Of a stretch of DNA of 64,000 nucleotides, positions 9,663 through 21,151 are shown piece by piece. The number at the start of each line of letters is the position of its first letter. Position 1 is the first letter of the stretch. The position numbers were made by a program, and so were the translations under genes. This DNA comes from Xestospongia muta. Taxonomy: Eukaryota > Porifera > Demospongiae > Haplosclerida > Petrosiidae. The notes under the pieces are model-generated. The model ran no database searches and was not told where the DNA came from. It saw nothing but the letters and a program-made list of their open reading frames with translations. Location: contig OY848917.1 in the NCBI GenBank assembly GCA_963693285.1, positions 30,701,245-30,765,244 of the forward strand, in the 5' to 3' direction.

Positions 9663-11426
9663 TTATGGTAAAGGAGATGATAATATAGAAGATACAGCAG
9701 GGGGTGGTGATATAGTAATAGGAAAGTAAATAGGCAGGGATGATTTAAAGATATAATTTTCTGTGAAAGTATCATTTTGACGAAACTCCAAAGATAAAAG
9801 AAAGTGATTGTCTTGAACATCAGAATGATTATCTAGGCCTAATGATGATGGAGATTTTGAAAAATTGTTAGAGTCAAGTGATGTTGGAACATCAAAACAA
9901 TTAAATGACAAAATATGTGAATGATTGTCTAAGTGAAATGGTAAAGCAATACATCTGAGTTATCATCAAGATTAGAAGGTGATAGGAGATATCAATTGCT
10001 AGAATGTTGTGAATTTGGAAGTGTACGATAGACTTTTAAGTGGCGACCATGGATTCATATAATAATGTTATGATCTCTACACTTTGAGTGAAAAAAACCT
10101 TTACTGACATCTTTCACAACTTCGTATGGTTCTAGCCATTTGTGATCCATACAACCTTACTTTCTCTTTTTGTGTAAGAAATCCTTTTTCAGAACTTTGA
10201 TTCAAACTTCAAACTTTGGGTAGAATTGAATGTTTTCGATGATATTGTTCTTTTTGTTTCTGCTGTGCTACTTCTAGGACTGAGACAACAATAATTATAC
10301 ACAGTAATTATAGTTTTTATTATTTTTCTCCTTTTTAGCATTATCAATGAGTAAAACACCATTTTACAGATGTGTTTGTCAGATATTCATCTAAGAGTTC
10401 ATTCCTTTTTTCTTCTCTGTTTCAACATTGTTTGGTATGACAGCTCTTCTACGAAACATATAAGTTCAAATGGTTTATGCAGAGACCATTCGTGCTTGAA
10501 TGTGCTATACACAAAGGCACATGTCTCTAAAAATAAATCCCATTCAGCTTTCTTGTCATGGATAAACTTCAACAACTTTTTAAGGGTTTGATTCCACCTT
10601 TCATTTAATCCATTTGCCTATTCAATTTTATATATCATAAACAACTGACTACATTACCTGTGGATGATAGGTTGTGGTATAGTGTCACTTTGTGTCTGTA
10701 ACTTCATTAGATCTTTGTCAAGTTGGCATCTAAACTCTCTGACTTGGTCACTTGTCAACAATTTAGGAAGACCCATTCTCATAAAAATCTGTGGCAAATA
10801 TGAATTATATTAATATTATTCTATAATTTTACTTTAATAATGATCATTACCTTCAATAAAGTCTCAGTGACACCATGGACACATTTACTAGGTAAGGGAA
10901 TGGCCTCTACCCATTTTGTAAAGTAATCTGACACAGTGAGAATAAACAATTCCCATTTCTACATGTTGGAGATATTGGTCTGACAAAGTCAATTACCACA
11001 TGGTACCATGGAGAAGGTACTGGTATCGGATGAAGCTCACTATTAATGATAATTAGGTTTTTTGTTTATTCTCTGACATTCATTACAGGTAGCAACCTAA
11101 ATCTGATGATATAAAACAACACTAGATTTTAAGCAAACGTACCACTTCTTTGGCATCATTCAATATGCATTTCCACATAAATCATTCCCTGTTCATCCTA
11201 CCATTTTCTTAAGCTCCACATGTCTTGATGTTGGATCAATGTGACAGGATTTCACAGTCTTTATTCAGTCACTTCAAGACTGTTTGTATTTAACTATATA
11301 TAATAGTGCAAGAACCATTGAAACTTTATTTTACAAATATTTGTGCCATTTTACCTGCTTCTCTCTTCAAGGTTTGTAGTATAGCTCTCCATCAACTATT
11401 TCAAATAGATCATCTTGCTCAGCCAT
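9663..11426 (-). pseudogene. KRBA2/GIN-like integrase gene relic, copy 1
   Basis: Homologous throughout to the better copy at 18437-19913. The ATG equivalent lies at 11426, but about 90 bp of the N-terminal exon is deleted just after it. The rve core is recognisable near 10960-11040 (PSPWYHVVIDFVRPIS) and then frameshifted, followed by the segment around 10640-10780 with the same TGA codon as copy 2. Unlike copy 2 it keeps the C-terminal SH3/chromo-like region near 10070-10160 (DHKWLEPYEVVKDVSKGFF) and a Ser/Pro-rich tail to about 9663. KRBA2/GIN proteins have a Gypsy-like integrase without reverse transcriptase. I saw no RT here, which fits that family or a Ginger-like DNA transposon. Confidence 0.7.
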
Positions 11427-11590
11427 ACTGTCTTTTTCCAGCGAAATCTTGATGAGTATGAATCTCTGAACAATATATCATGTGGCAAAAAGACTTTAAT
11501 CAGTTATTTTGTGCAGCAAGGAGTCTTTATTCAGTTTGGAGAAATAGTGACGCACATGGATACAAAAACTTGTAGGGTGTGATAAAAACA

Positions 11591-11624
11591 GCTAGCAATT
11601 TTTGGTCCTAGGACAAAAAATAGC
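11591..11624. repeat. CCTAGG-centred palindrome upstream of integrase copy 1
   Basis: gctagcaatttttggtcc and its imperfect mirror. The same element occurs at the same relative position upstream of integrase copy 2 (20099-20134). Confidence 0.65.
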
Positions 11625-11825
11625 ATACTATATGAAATATTACATGGCAGATCTATCACAATCAGATCTAATAAAGCATTGTCAACAGCTTTGTGTAGTG
11701 TGGACTCATCTATATAGATGAGTCTAAATGACACAAAGCTATTGACATATATAGGAGTAAAAATGTATTTTTATTACTTTCTAAAAATGTTGATAACTTT
11801 ACATACTTGGTGTACTATTTAAAGA

Positions 11826-12300
11826 TCAAACATACTTGTATAAACTGTGCTCTTTTCTTACACAATCAATAATAGTAAGCTGATATGTTGTTTCATTCAT
11901 TTGTTCTATTGTACCCTCCTTCCTCTTCTTTGAAGCTTCATCTTTTGCTCTCTTATCACATTTATATAGTTGATATTCTCTTGGATGCTTTTCAAGATGC
12001 TAAACAACATAGAATATAAATGTCTATTGTTAATTTATTATAAGTCACCTTTTTCATATTAGAAGTGTTTCTACTATGCTTGAGTATTGTTAAGCAAACA
12101 CAACTCTTAGTATGATTGTCATTAAGACGTTTGAAATAGTCCCACAATAAACTTTTAAGTCTTCTTTTGTCGAATGTACTACTTGACTCACCTACCTCAG
12201 GTTCAATTTCAATTGACATATTGTGCTGACTGTCTTCATACTCCTCACAGGAACCGAGATTACCATTGAATTCGTCGTCCTCTTCACTACTAACTACACC
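11826..12300 (-). pseudogene. BED zinc-finger fragment of a hAT/ZBED-like transposase
   Basis: The minus-strand exon ending at 12049 reads an acidic leader, then SLLWDYFKRLNDNHTKSCVC and SRNTSNMKK. A GTGACT donor and an intron of about 49 bp follow. The next exon starts at 11999 with HLEKHPREYQLYKCDKRAKD and then a basic, glutamate-rich stretch. Joined, the W-x-YF ... CxxC-like pair ... T-x-NM-xx-HL-xx-HP pattern is the BED finger of ZBED/hAT proteins, although the first pair reads CVC. The hAT catalytic domain and dimerisation region were not found, so this is a 5' fragment of a transposon or domesticated gene. Confidence 0.6.
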
Positions 12301-12545
12301 AATGAGAATATTATTATCGTAATCATCAATAAACCACAGCTAACTAGAGGAAGTAGGTGTGTATGAAGTAATCGAGTATCTCCTTTCAACTCGATACAAG
12401 TAAAAGTTCCATAAAATATCGTAAATATCGATATTTTGGTATCAATCTGCCCACCTCTATAAAGTAGATCAGAAGGTTATTTACTTTGATAGTTTGGGTA
12501 TAAATACAAGTAGATATGTTGGAGATTCATTTTAAAGCAGTTATC

Positions 12546-12950
12546 ATGGAGTTTATTACTACAAAGAGAAATGGTGGAGCATTAGTATATCAAGGGTATA
12601 ATTATTTTGTAAACAGGCAAGGAACATAAGATGGGAAAATATTTTGGAGGTGTGAACAAAGTAAGGCATGTAATGGAGCAATCACATATTTTGAAGATGT
12701 GATTTTTATCACAAGTGGAAATACACAATCATCCTCTGGATGCAGCTGAACTCGAGGAAGAAAAGATTGTCAACAAATTAAAAGAAGCAGTTAAGGAGTC
12801 GATTCATCCCATATACCATTGATTTATTATGGCACATCCAGGAGATAGCTAGCTACTCTGCCTATAAAAAGGAAGTTGTTACCAAGATACCAATGTTAGA
12901 AGAACAGATAAGAATATTGTTGTATGAAGACAGAGATTATCTCTTTTGTC
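12546..12950 (+). pseudogene. FLYWCH-finger transposase relic, copy 1
   Basis: ATG at 12546 reads MEFITTKRNGGALVYQGYNY, then after a stop IFWRCEQSKACNGAIT. After a frameshift it reads EIHNHPLDAAELEEEKIV. This is the FLYWCH pattern (G-Y-x-Y ... WRC ... C-x-G ... HNHP). Downstream words resemble the linker leading to a MULE-type transposase domain, which is missing. Two related relics occur at ~13443 and ~22328. Confidence 0.6.
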
Positions 12951-13442
12951 AGACTCAAGAGTACAAGATGAAGACATATATAAAATATGATTAGGAGATC
13001 AATAGATCAAGAAACAAAATAAACAGAACAAGAATCAGCTATATAACAATAAAAGACTTTTAAATTTACATTAAAACTAGCACATGATACACTATAAACA
13101 ACAGAGTTATTTATCAAATAACATGAATGAACAAAAAGAATTTGTAAAGGAAGTCTTACCTATGTAGCACAGCATTATTGTCATGAGGATAAATCTGAAG
13201 ATACTCCTAGATATTTCACATTGTGTACTAATGTGATACGTCATTTACCTTAAACTCCTTCATTATTACATTGATTGTTTTAGTCCCTTTTGGTCTAGTA
13301 GCTCTTGTCTTGTAATTTATAAATTTCAATGTTTGTTTAATTAGAATTAAGGTATTTGTAGGCAAACTGTATTTTTTAATTAAATTCGAGTAAGGAAACA
13401 TGGCATATCTCAATGTAAGTACGTATATTAGAGGTCAAGCAG
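12951..13442. other. No gene recognised
   Basis: A short minus-strand frame at 13228-13413 (61 codons, Lys/Thr-rich) has no recognisable motif. The rest is AT-rich. Confidence 0.2.
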
Positions 13443-13870
13443 CTATCACTGAATTTATTACTACAAGCAGAAAAAACAGATCATTAGTACAAATATATTG
13501 TAAATAGGAAGATCAGAGAATAGTTTAGAGATGTTAACAAAATATAGCATTCAGTTGACCAATCACAACTCTTGAAGATGTGATTTTATCACAATGGACA
13601 TATATTAGATCATCCTCCAAATATAGCTAAACTTAATTGAGGCAGAGAAGATTATTAACAAATTAAAAGAAGCAATTGAGAAGTCGTTTTGTCCTATACT
13701 ATTGATTTACCACAAGTAAATCCATGAGATTGCTACTCTTGCTAATAAAGTGCACTTCACTGCAGAAATGCCAATGTTAGAGCAGATAAGAATATCACAG
13801 TATGACAAAGGAAGACAGAAATTACTTCCCTTACCAGACTCAAGAGATGCACGAGTTGAGTTTTAAAGTT
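13443..13870 (+). pseudogene. FLYWCH-finger transposase relic, copy 2
   Basis: Nucleotide homologue of copies 1 and 3 (shared words gaatttattactacaa, gaagatgtgattttatcaca, gatcatcctcc). Heavily mutated; no extended frame. Confidence 0.5.
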
Positions 13871-15330
13871 TATTGGACTAAATCATCATCAGGATGATGG
13901 AGGCGGAGATTAAACATGTTCATTTTTGGCACAGATAGCAACATGGAATTAACTTTGAATCTGATGCTGTATTTCAATGGAACATTTAAACTTGTCCTAA
14001 CTTTTCTATTAGATATTCACTCTGAACACATTCAAATATGGCATAATTTTCCTCTAGTGTTCGTTTTTCTTCAAAACAATTCAACCACTGAAAACATATA
14101 AAATATTCTTTCATTTAGTCAAGAGGAAAGCTTACAGCCTGGAACTATAAACACAATCAACAAACGTAATTGAAGACTTCAAACTACTTATTAACTGGTT
14201 GTCTATTTGGCATTTCTACTAGCAAATTTACTTGGATATTATTATCCCTTCTTTTAAGTAAAGTACAACTTTTGGTTTTCAAGTCCAATATCAAGAACAA
14301 AATGACTTTGAATCATTTATAAAAAAATTTTACCAGATTTGTTTGTCTAGCTTTAGCAAATTTACATAATTGTTATTATCACTTCTAACAGTAACAGTAC
14401 AATTCATGGTTTACAAGTCCAATATTAAAAATACAATGACCTGATCTCAGATTTTTTATATGAAAAACAGCAGCAATTTTATTTATACCTGCTAGATTTG
14501 CTCATCTATCTTGGCAAGGTATAAAGGGATAAATAATGACGTTTTCCAGGATTAAGTATGCTACAACTTCTTAACAAAAAAAAGAGTATTTTTATAAAAC
14601 TTAAAAATAGTGAAGTATTGCTCAATTAATCTAAGTATTATATTAACAATTGCTACAAATTCACTATAGTCGAAAGAATTTTAAGGTATTATTAATATTA
14701 ACACACAGACTTTAGCAAAACCATTCATTTCAGCAGTTACACTGATCATTTCTTATTTTATAAAGAACCTTATCATCCAACAAGTACCATATACAGATTC
14801 ATCTATTGAGTAGCTTTAAGTTTCTTCAGAGAAGTACACTTTTGTCTGTATTGTACAAGAAATGATCACCAGATTTTAATACATTCTACGAAATCTTACT
14901 GCATAGCCTATTTTTGATACAGGAGACCACCTGATTGTACACTAAATAAATGCCAAACTCTCTCAAGTTGAAACTGTATTACTAAGTCCTCTACAAGGTC
15001 TAATCAGCAAGGTTCAGTCTTGAAAACGTTTTACAAAAATTGGAAGGTTTACAATTTAATTCATAGTTACTGGTGAAAGATTTGTTGATTGTAGTTTATT
15101 AGCAAAAGTGTACATAATGTGGAATGTCTCCAATTTGTATTTGAGGTAAAAGACATTCATGTCAACTTTAAACTTCCCATCAGCACAACCAACAGTTGAT
15201 ACAGACAACTAGTGACTATAACCTGTTTGTATGAATTCCTTCTTTAAACTTAAAACCCAGTGTTTATACTAAGTTCACACTATAAACATTCTAAAGTTGG
15301 GGAATTGATTTGTACATATCCTATTGATTA
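13443..15330. repeat. Segmental duplication block A (left part)
   Basis: Colinear with 22325-23760. Clear matches include 14170-14330 versus 22681-22850 and 14620-14945 versus 22975-23290 (shared ccatataca.gttcatctattgagta). Beyond the FLYWCH relic there is no coding content; a stray 61-codon frame at 13916-14101 has no motif. Confidence 0.75.
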
Positions 15331-15813
15331 TAGTTGATAAATCAATCATTCAGTCATTCTCTAATGAATAACACTCTTGTATCCTCTTCGGTCAATTTAA
15401 ATTTCCATCATTCTTTCTTCTAAAGCAATATAAAAATATTTAATCTGAGTCTATGATATCTGTTGTTTTAGACTCTGGATCACCTCTCAGCAATTTAGAG
15501 AGAACGTATTTCCAGAGTCATTTCATTAGTTATTAGTGTCTTCACTGTGTGCATCCATCAATACCATTAAAGTATTAAGCAAATAAAGAAATCATCTCAA
15601 GATACCAAACTAACATGTCAAAACAAACAGTTATTCATGATACCAATGTGATATCTCAAAGTGGGACATTTAAACAAATCAATTTTTACCTTTAAACTTT
15701 GACAAAGAGCTGAGAAGTCTAAAATAACAGATGCCATATATAGCAACGTATCCTTAATGACCAAAAGCAATAGCTGAAGTACCGATGTTTATACTAAGCT
15801 TTAGCATTTGTTT

Positions 15814-15985
15814 GGGAATCACTTTATACACTCAAGGCAATTAAAACAGATTATAGATGCAACTATTGTCAATAATGATTGTTCTTTTATTTTAATTTAC
15901 TCTTGTTGTATACTAGTATTGCTTACTAGCAATATAGTAATTGAGATTGTATTGTTAATTTTACTTCTTTTACATCTTTAAGATT
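15814..15985 (+). repeat. Duplicated intron tail lacking its ankyrin exon
   Basis: Related to 16474-16622, the sequence immediately upstream of the ankyrin exon at 16623 (shared cagattatagat, tgagattgtattgtta/tgagactgtattatta, polypyrimidine run and AG). Here no ankyrin-coding sequence follows the AG, so an exon has apparently been lost or never copied. Confidence 0.6.
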
Positions 15986-16622
15986 GAAAATATATTTCTC
16001 AAGAAGGTAGTGTTAGAAACTATCATTAGTATAAGGTAGTAACTACTCACAGTTTATGGAATAAATTATTTTGACTGAGATTCTTCATCTTGCCCATGAG
16101 TGACCTATCATGATGTCACAATGTCAAGAAATTAAACTATAGTCACCACACATCTTTTGTCTTATTAAGCAAATGATCATCAGGGCATGAGACTAATGTA
16201 ATAAACTGTTATGTCACAGCATAGTATATATCTTTTCAGATGGTTTTTTTAATGTTAAAAGAGATGACAATAGTCACATGATGTCTGTCATACATCAGGT
16301 TAATGATGTTAATGTTATAGTTTAAAGTTCTGGTTTTGTATGCCATATACAACTGAAAGTATTATCATTGCATACATCCCTAACCTAACTACATGTACAT
16401 GTACATATAGTATAGTTGATTATACATGTACTTCTAATTTAATATTATATCAGTGCTTTAATATTTTTTTAGGGAATAACTTTATGTGCTCAAACAATAT
16501 AACCAGATTATAGATATAATTATTGTACTGTTCACATGTTACTCTTGTTATGTACTAATGTTATTGCTATCTTGTACATGTAATTGAGACTGTATTATTA
16601 CATTTACTTCTCTTATATCCAG

Positions 16623-16721
16623 AACAATCATACTCCATTGCATTTGGCAGCATTTAATGGGCATGCTGATGTTGGCAATATATTAATCAATGCAGGAGCT
16701 CATATTGATGCTCTTAATAAG
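16623..16721 (+). CDS. Single ankyrin-repeat exon
   Basis: A 99-base, phase-0 exon bounded by TATCCAG and AAG|GTCAGT encodes 33 residues, exactly one ankyrin repeat: NNHTPLHLAAFNGHADVGNI, then LINAGAHIDALNK. The TPLHLAA and NAGA.ID.LN signatures are consensus. It has the same length, phase and strand as the ankyrin exon at 27044-27142, so it could splice into the death-domain gene downstream. The intervening 10.3 kb is full of duplicated repeats, so membership in the same transcript is unproven. Confidence 0.75.
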
Positions 16722-17880
16722 GTCAGTATGTACTATAATGTAAATTTATTATACTAATAACAACATCACTATGCTTGCTATTACACTTACCTTCAATTTA
16801 TCAAAAGTATGTAATAAATTCTTACTTTCACGTTATTTTTAATGGAAAAAACATGTACATGTAAGTTATAATTTGATGATAATGATTATAATCAGAAAAC
16901 ATTCTTTTCCTGAAAAGTCAACTTCATGCAGTGTTTCAATTTCATTTTTCTTAAATGTATCCATCAGTATCCTTTATGACACTAGTGATATTATATTAAC
17001 AAAATGAAATATGATAATAATGACAAGATATTACCAAAAATGATAAATTTTATTTTTGTTACCCATTCATACTAGATACATGTACAATATAGTTGTAGAA
17101 TTTGTTGTTTTTATTATCTATAAACTAAGTATATCAACAGTCCTATAATCATTTTAGATCACATTATATTTTGATGTCCTTTTGTTTTGATTGTTTAAAT
17201 GTGATTATTGAAAATGACAAATAAACATAAACTACATACATTAACTGTTGACATACTAATAGGAAGTAATGACTTTAACTAACCTTAATTAATATTGTGA
17301 GCACAATTATGATATGTGTGACCTAGAAGTTAAAAGCTAGCTTGCTTCCAATTCCATTAAATTAACGTTTATTTCCAGCATTCTACTCTAGTTATTTTAA
17401 TCATTTCATTTTAAATGTTTTTACCTTGACAAGCATTTTCCAAAACAATTATATAGCACAATGTTCTTCAATCTTGTTAGGTATGTGTTAACTAAGTTTG
17501 TTTGTTTGTTTGTTTGTTTGTTTGTTGTACTTAACAACTAACAGCAATGAATAAAATTAAAACAAATACTTTAACTACTTCATGATCAGATATATTATAA
17601 TAGCCAATACATTTTATTTGCCTCTACATCAAGTGTATCAATAGATATGACTGACAATGCTTTAGAACTTTTAGCATAATATTGTAATAATAGTGGAACC
17701 TCCCTAATCTTGATTCAAAGATTCTTAACTACTAGTTATGTGTGAAAGTTTAATTTAGCTTTACTTCTGACAAAAGACACCTCATGACACTTTAAATTGA
17801 TCCTCAATTAGTCTGAATGAGGAATGTTTCATTTTAAATGTAATATTACAGTGAGACACCTCTGTCTGAATTTAGGACAC
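16722..17880. other. Intron or intergenic sequence, no gene recognised
   Basis: AT-rich; includes a (TTTG)n microsatellite at about 17495-17525. Confidence 0.4.
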
Positions 17881-18235
17881 TAATGCTATTACAGACATTT
17901 CTTCATCCCCTGGATGCATTGTATCTATGATAATAGTACATGTAACTGATCCCTTTGAAATACAGGTCCTGCTATTGTATAATGGAGGCAGCAAATTCAG
18001 ATTTTTTTGAAAAAAAAACCAATAATTATGTATTTCATTTCATTTGTACTGGGGTATGGTCTTGATGCTTTAATTATAATTATTATTATTCCATCATTGA
18101 TGGAAACAATTCAAATTAAGTATTTATTCTCTAGTTCCTGTTACAGTACAGTTTGTTTATCAATGTGTCTTGTAGTGAAGCAATTAAGGCATTAATTAAA
18201 GCATAGTATTTCTAGACCATATCCAGCTCCATTGT
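17881..18235. repeat. Recent direct duplicate of 24018-24370
   Basis: Nearly identical over ~350 bp, including short frames at 18007-18195 and 24142-24342 that share MKKKPIIMYFISFVLG. Similarity is at the nucleotide level in all frames and the C-terminal parts differ by indel, so I treat this as duplicated noncoding DNA. Confidence 0.85.
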
Positions 18236-18436
18236 TGTAACTTTGATAGATATTCATCATGTGACACCAGCACTTATTATTATCAATGATTGGATTAAGT
18301 CACGTGGTATTATTAGTAATAAGTTCTCACATAGTATAGGAGTTAGAAACCATCATCTAACTTCCTAAATGTAATCAATACTCAGATATAATGATTAATA
18401 TTTCCTGTCTCACAAAAGCATTTTGCCACTCTTCTT

Positions 18437-19913
18437 GTTATAACCTCGTGTTGAAGTCTTTTTTCAGAACTTTAACTCCAACTTCAAATTTTAGTGAAAT
18501 GAAATGTTTTCGATCATATTGCTCTTTTTGTTTCTGCTGTGCTACTTCTATATTTTTTCTCGCATTCTCAAGCAAGGCTTTTCCTTGAGTAGTTAGAGTA
18601 TCAACAGTGACTATAACATCCTCCTGTATGAAAGAATGTTAATTAATGGAAGGCTGAAATAACAGTAACTATACACATTATACACTTTTTAATTGATTTT
18701 CTCCCTTTTTAATAGTATATAGTATCAGTTAGTAAAACACTAACTTACAGATGTGTTTGCTAGATATTCATCTAAGATTTCATTCCTTTCTTTCTTCTCT
18801 GTTTCAACATCAATTGGTATGACAGCTCTTCTACCAAACATGAGTTCAAATGGTATATGCAGAGAGGATTCATGCTTGGATGTATTATATGCAAACACGC
18901 ATGTTTCTAAAAATAAATCCCACTCGTCTTTCTTATCATGAGTAAACTTCACCAACATCTGTTTAAGGGTTTGATTCCATCTCTCATCTAATCCATTTGC
19001 CTATTCAATTTTACACATAATAGTATATCATAAAAGACTGACTACAATACTTGTGGATGATAGGGTGTCGTATAATGTCACTTTATGCCTAGAAGTTTCA
19101 TAAGATCTTTGTCGAGTTGGCGTCTAAACTCTCTGCCATAGTCACCTGTCAACAATTTAGGAAGACCCATTCTCATAAAAATCTGTGGCAAATATGAATT
19201 ATATAAATATTTTTTCTATAATTTTACTTAATAATGATCATTACCTTGAATAAAGTTTCAGCAACACCATTGGCACATTTGCTAAGCAAAGGAATGGCCT
19301 CGACCCATTTCGTAAAACAATCTGACACAGTGAGAATAAAACGATTCCCATTTCTAGATTCTGGAAATATTGGTCCTACAAAGTCAATTGCCACACGGTA
19401 CCATGGAGAATGTACTGGTATGAGATGAAGCTCAATGTTAGCGACAATTGGGTTTTTGTTTATTCTCTGACATTTATTACAGGTATCAACCTATATTTTT
19501 TGATATAAAGCAACACCAAAATTTAAACAAACTTACCACTTCTTTGGCATCATTCCATATACTTTTCCACATAAATCGTTCTCTGATTCGTCCTACCGTT
19601 TTCTTAAGCCCCATGTGTCCAGATGTTGGATCAATGTGACAGGATTTTACAATCTTTAGTTGTTTACTTCGAGATTGTATGTACTTAACTATCTACAATA
19701 GTGCCAACAACAATTGAAACTTTATTTTACAAATATTTGTCATTTCACCTGCTCCTCTTTTCCTGGTTAGTAGTACAGCTCTCCATCAACTATTACAATT
19801 TTTTCTGCCTTTTTCCTAATTATTCTTTTCCTAGTAGCACTGGCTCCATCTGGATAAGTCTTCTCCGACAGGTAAAGAAAAGCCTCATCAATTAGATCGT
19901 CTCCCTCAGCCAT
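18437..19913 (-). pseudogene. KRBA2/GIN-like multi-exon integrase, copy 2 (best preserved)
   Basis: ATG at 19913 (MAEGDDLIDEAFLYL). The N-terminal segment has RKRIIRKKAEKIVIVDGELY. An H2C2 finger follows: SCHIDPTSGHMGLKKT (~19560-19650) and CNKCQ (~19480). The rve core has VAIDFVGPIFPE (first Asp), LLTGDYGREF (second Asp) and GLDERWNQTL (Glu), so the DDE triad is intact. The C-terminal part reads FAYNTSKHESSLHIPFELMF and AQQKQKEQYDRKHF (~18500). Four or more coding segments are separated by short GT-AG introns of ~50-60 bp. One in-frame TGA (GIK-stop-HYTTPY, ~19078) interrupts it, and the C-terminal SH3-like part present in copy 1 is cut off at ~18437. There is no RT or gag. This points to a KRBA2-like gene family or Ginger-like transposon, not a Gypsy element. 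Confidence 0.8.
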
Positions 19914-20098
19914 ACTTTCTTTTTCTAGCAAAATCTTGACAAATATGAATCTCTGAACAGTAAAGTGTAAATCTTTGAACAGTATATCATGTGACAAAAG
20001 ACTTAAATCAGTTATTTTGTGCAGCAAAGAACTCTTTGTTCAATTTGTAGAGATAGCGACGCACGTGTATACAAAATTGCTGGGTGGGATAAAAAATA

Positions 20099-20134
20099 GC
20101 TAGCAATTTTTGGCCCTAGGACAAAAAATTGCGT
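20099..20134. repeat. CCTAGG-centred palindrome upstream of integrase copy 2
   Basis: gcaatttttggccctagg followed by acaaaaaattgcg; counterpart of 11591-11624. Its conserved position ~190 bp upstream of the ATG in both copies suggests a promoter or terminal element of this transposon family. Confidence 0.65.
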
Positions 20135-20159
20135 AGGATAAAATACTTCATGACAATAC

Positions 20160-21082
20160 TTTAATGCATGGTTTGAGCACTGATTAAAATACCAGTGAAA
20201 GTGTATCACTATGATATTGTATGAGAGGTGAGGTCAAGAAGTAAACATAGCCTGAATCATAGACGAGTGCTGTATTAGTTTTGAGACCCTATCCATTTGA
20301 TTATATCCATATATAATCCTCACCCATCATGCACACTGTTACCTCCTGATCTCCATTAACCAGTGATTTCATTTTAAAATATATTGTATTTACACATACA
20401 CATATATATTGGTATGTCTATCATTGTTCCTATTCAGTTTGTAATGAACAATTGAAACTACAGATGATTGATAATTTGTTTGAACATACAAATTCTTTGA
20501 CCAAACCTTCTATAATTTTAGTAGGATTTAAGAAATATGTCAAATATGTTAGGAAGAAAGAAGAGCTTACTCAACACACTTGAGATATAGAATTATACAG
20601 CAAAGATAGGTGATGGAATGGTCAATATAAAGTAATGAAATCACTGATAACACAATAAGCATCAAAGTATTCCCTAGTACAACATACTGTATGATACATA
20701 GATATACAATTGGCTCTACAAGGATCTTTTGAAGCCCTAGGAGATTTAATGACAAATATGTCATTTTTCTATAAATTAATTAGTATGGGTGAATACAACA
20801 AGGTGTGATAAAACAGATCACATCAGAAAGATAGGATATGCAATAAGAGCCTAGCAACCTGCTTGCTGGCATTTACTTCATGGGTCTGAGAATTTTACCA
20901 AATGCTGTTTGGTTGGTGTTGTTACATTAGCTTTAAAAGAAAGTACTGTTAATGAGAGAAATTTGTTGAATTCCTATTGGGAACTCTTATTCTCATGTTA
21001 AACAAGTTTAATGGTAGTAACCTTGATAGATATTCATCATGTGACACCAGCACTTTAGGGCACACTACCTAATGTTGGAATT
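20160..21082. other. No gene recognised; contains segment duplicated at 26270-26400
   Basis: 20161-20300 matches 26270-26400 (tttgagcactgattaaaataccagtg versus the near-identical counterpart). 21018-21055 repeats the 18245-18275 sequence (gatagatattcatcatgtga). Confidence 0.5.
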
Positions 21083-21151
21083 TTATCAACATTTCTTCCT
21101 CCATACAGCCCACATCAGAATCTTGCTGAAGAATTATTTAATAATATAAAG
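21083..21151 (+). pseudogene. DDE fragment of an IS630/Tc1-mariner-superfamily transposase
   Basis: A 23-codon in-frame stretch reads LSTFLPPYSPHQNLAEELF, the classic signature around the third catalytic acidic residue (PPYSPxLNPxE). Flanking frames are broken and no other domain was found. It splits a sequence (ending at ~21058 and resuming at ~21150) that is continuous at 18245-18330, so it marks an inserted fragment. Confidence 0.65.

Noticed and set aside
18007..18195. Frame MKKKPIIMYFISFVLG... conserved at 24142-24342
   Set aside because: Conservation reflects recent nucleotide duplication; substitutions are not biased to third positions and the ends differ by indel.
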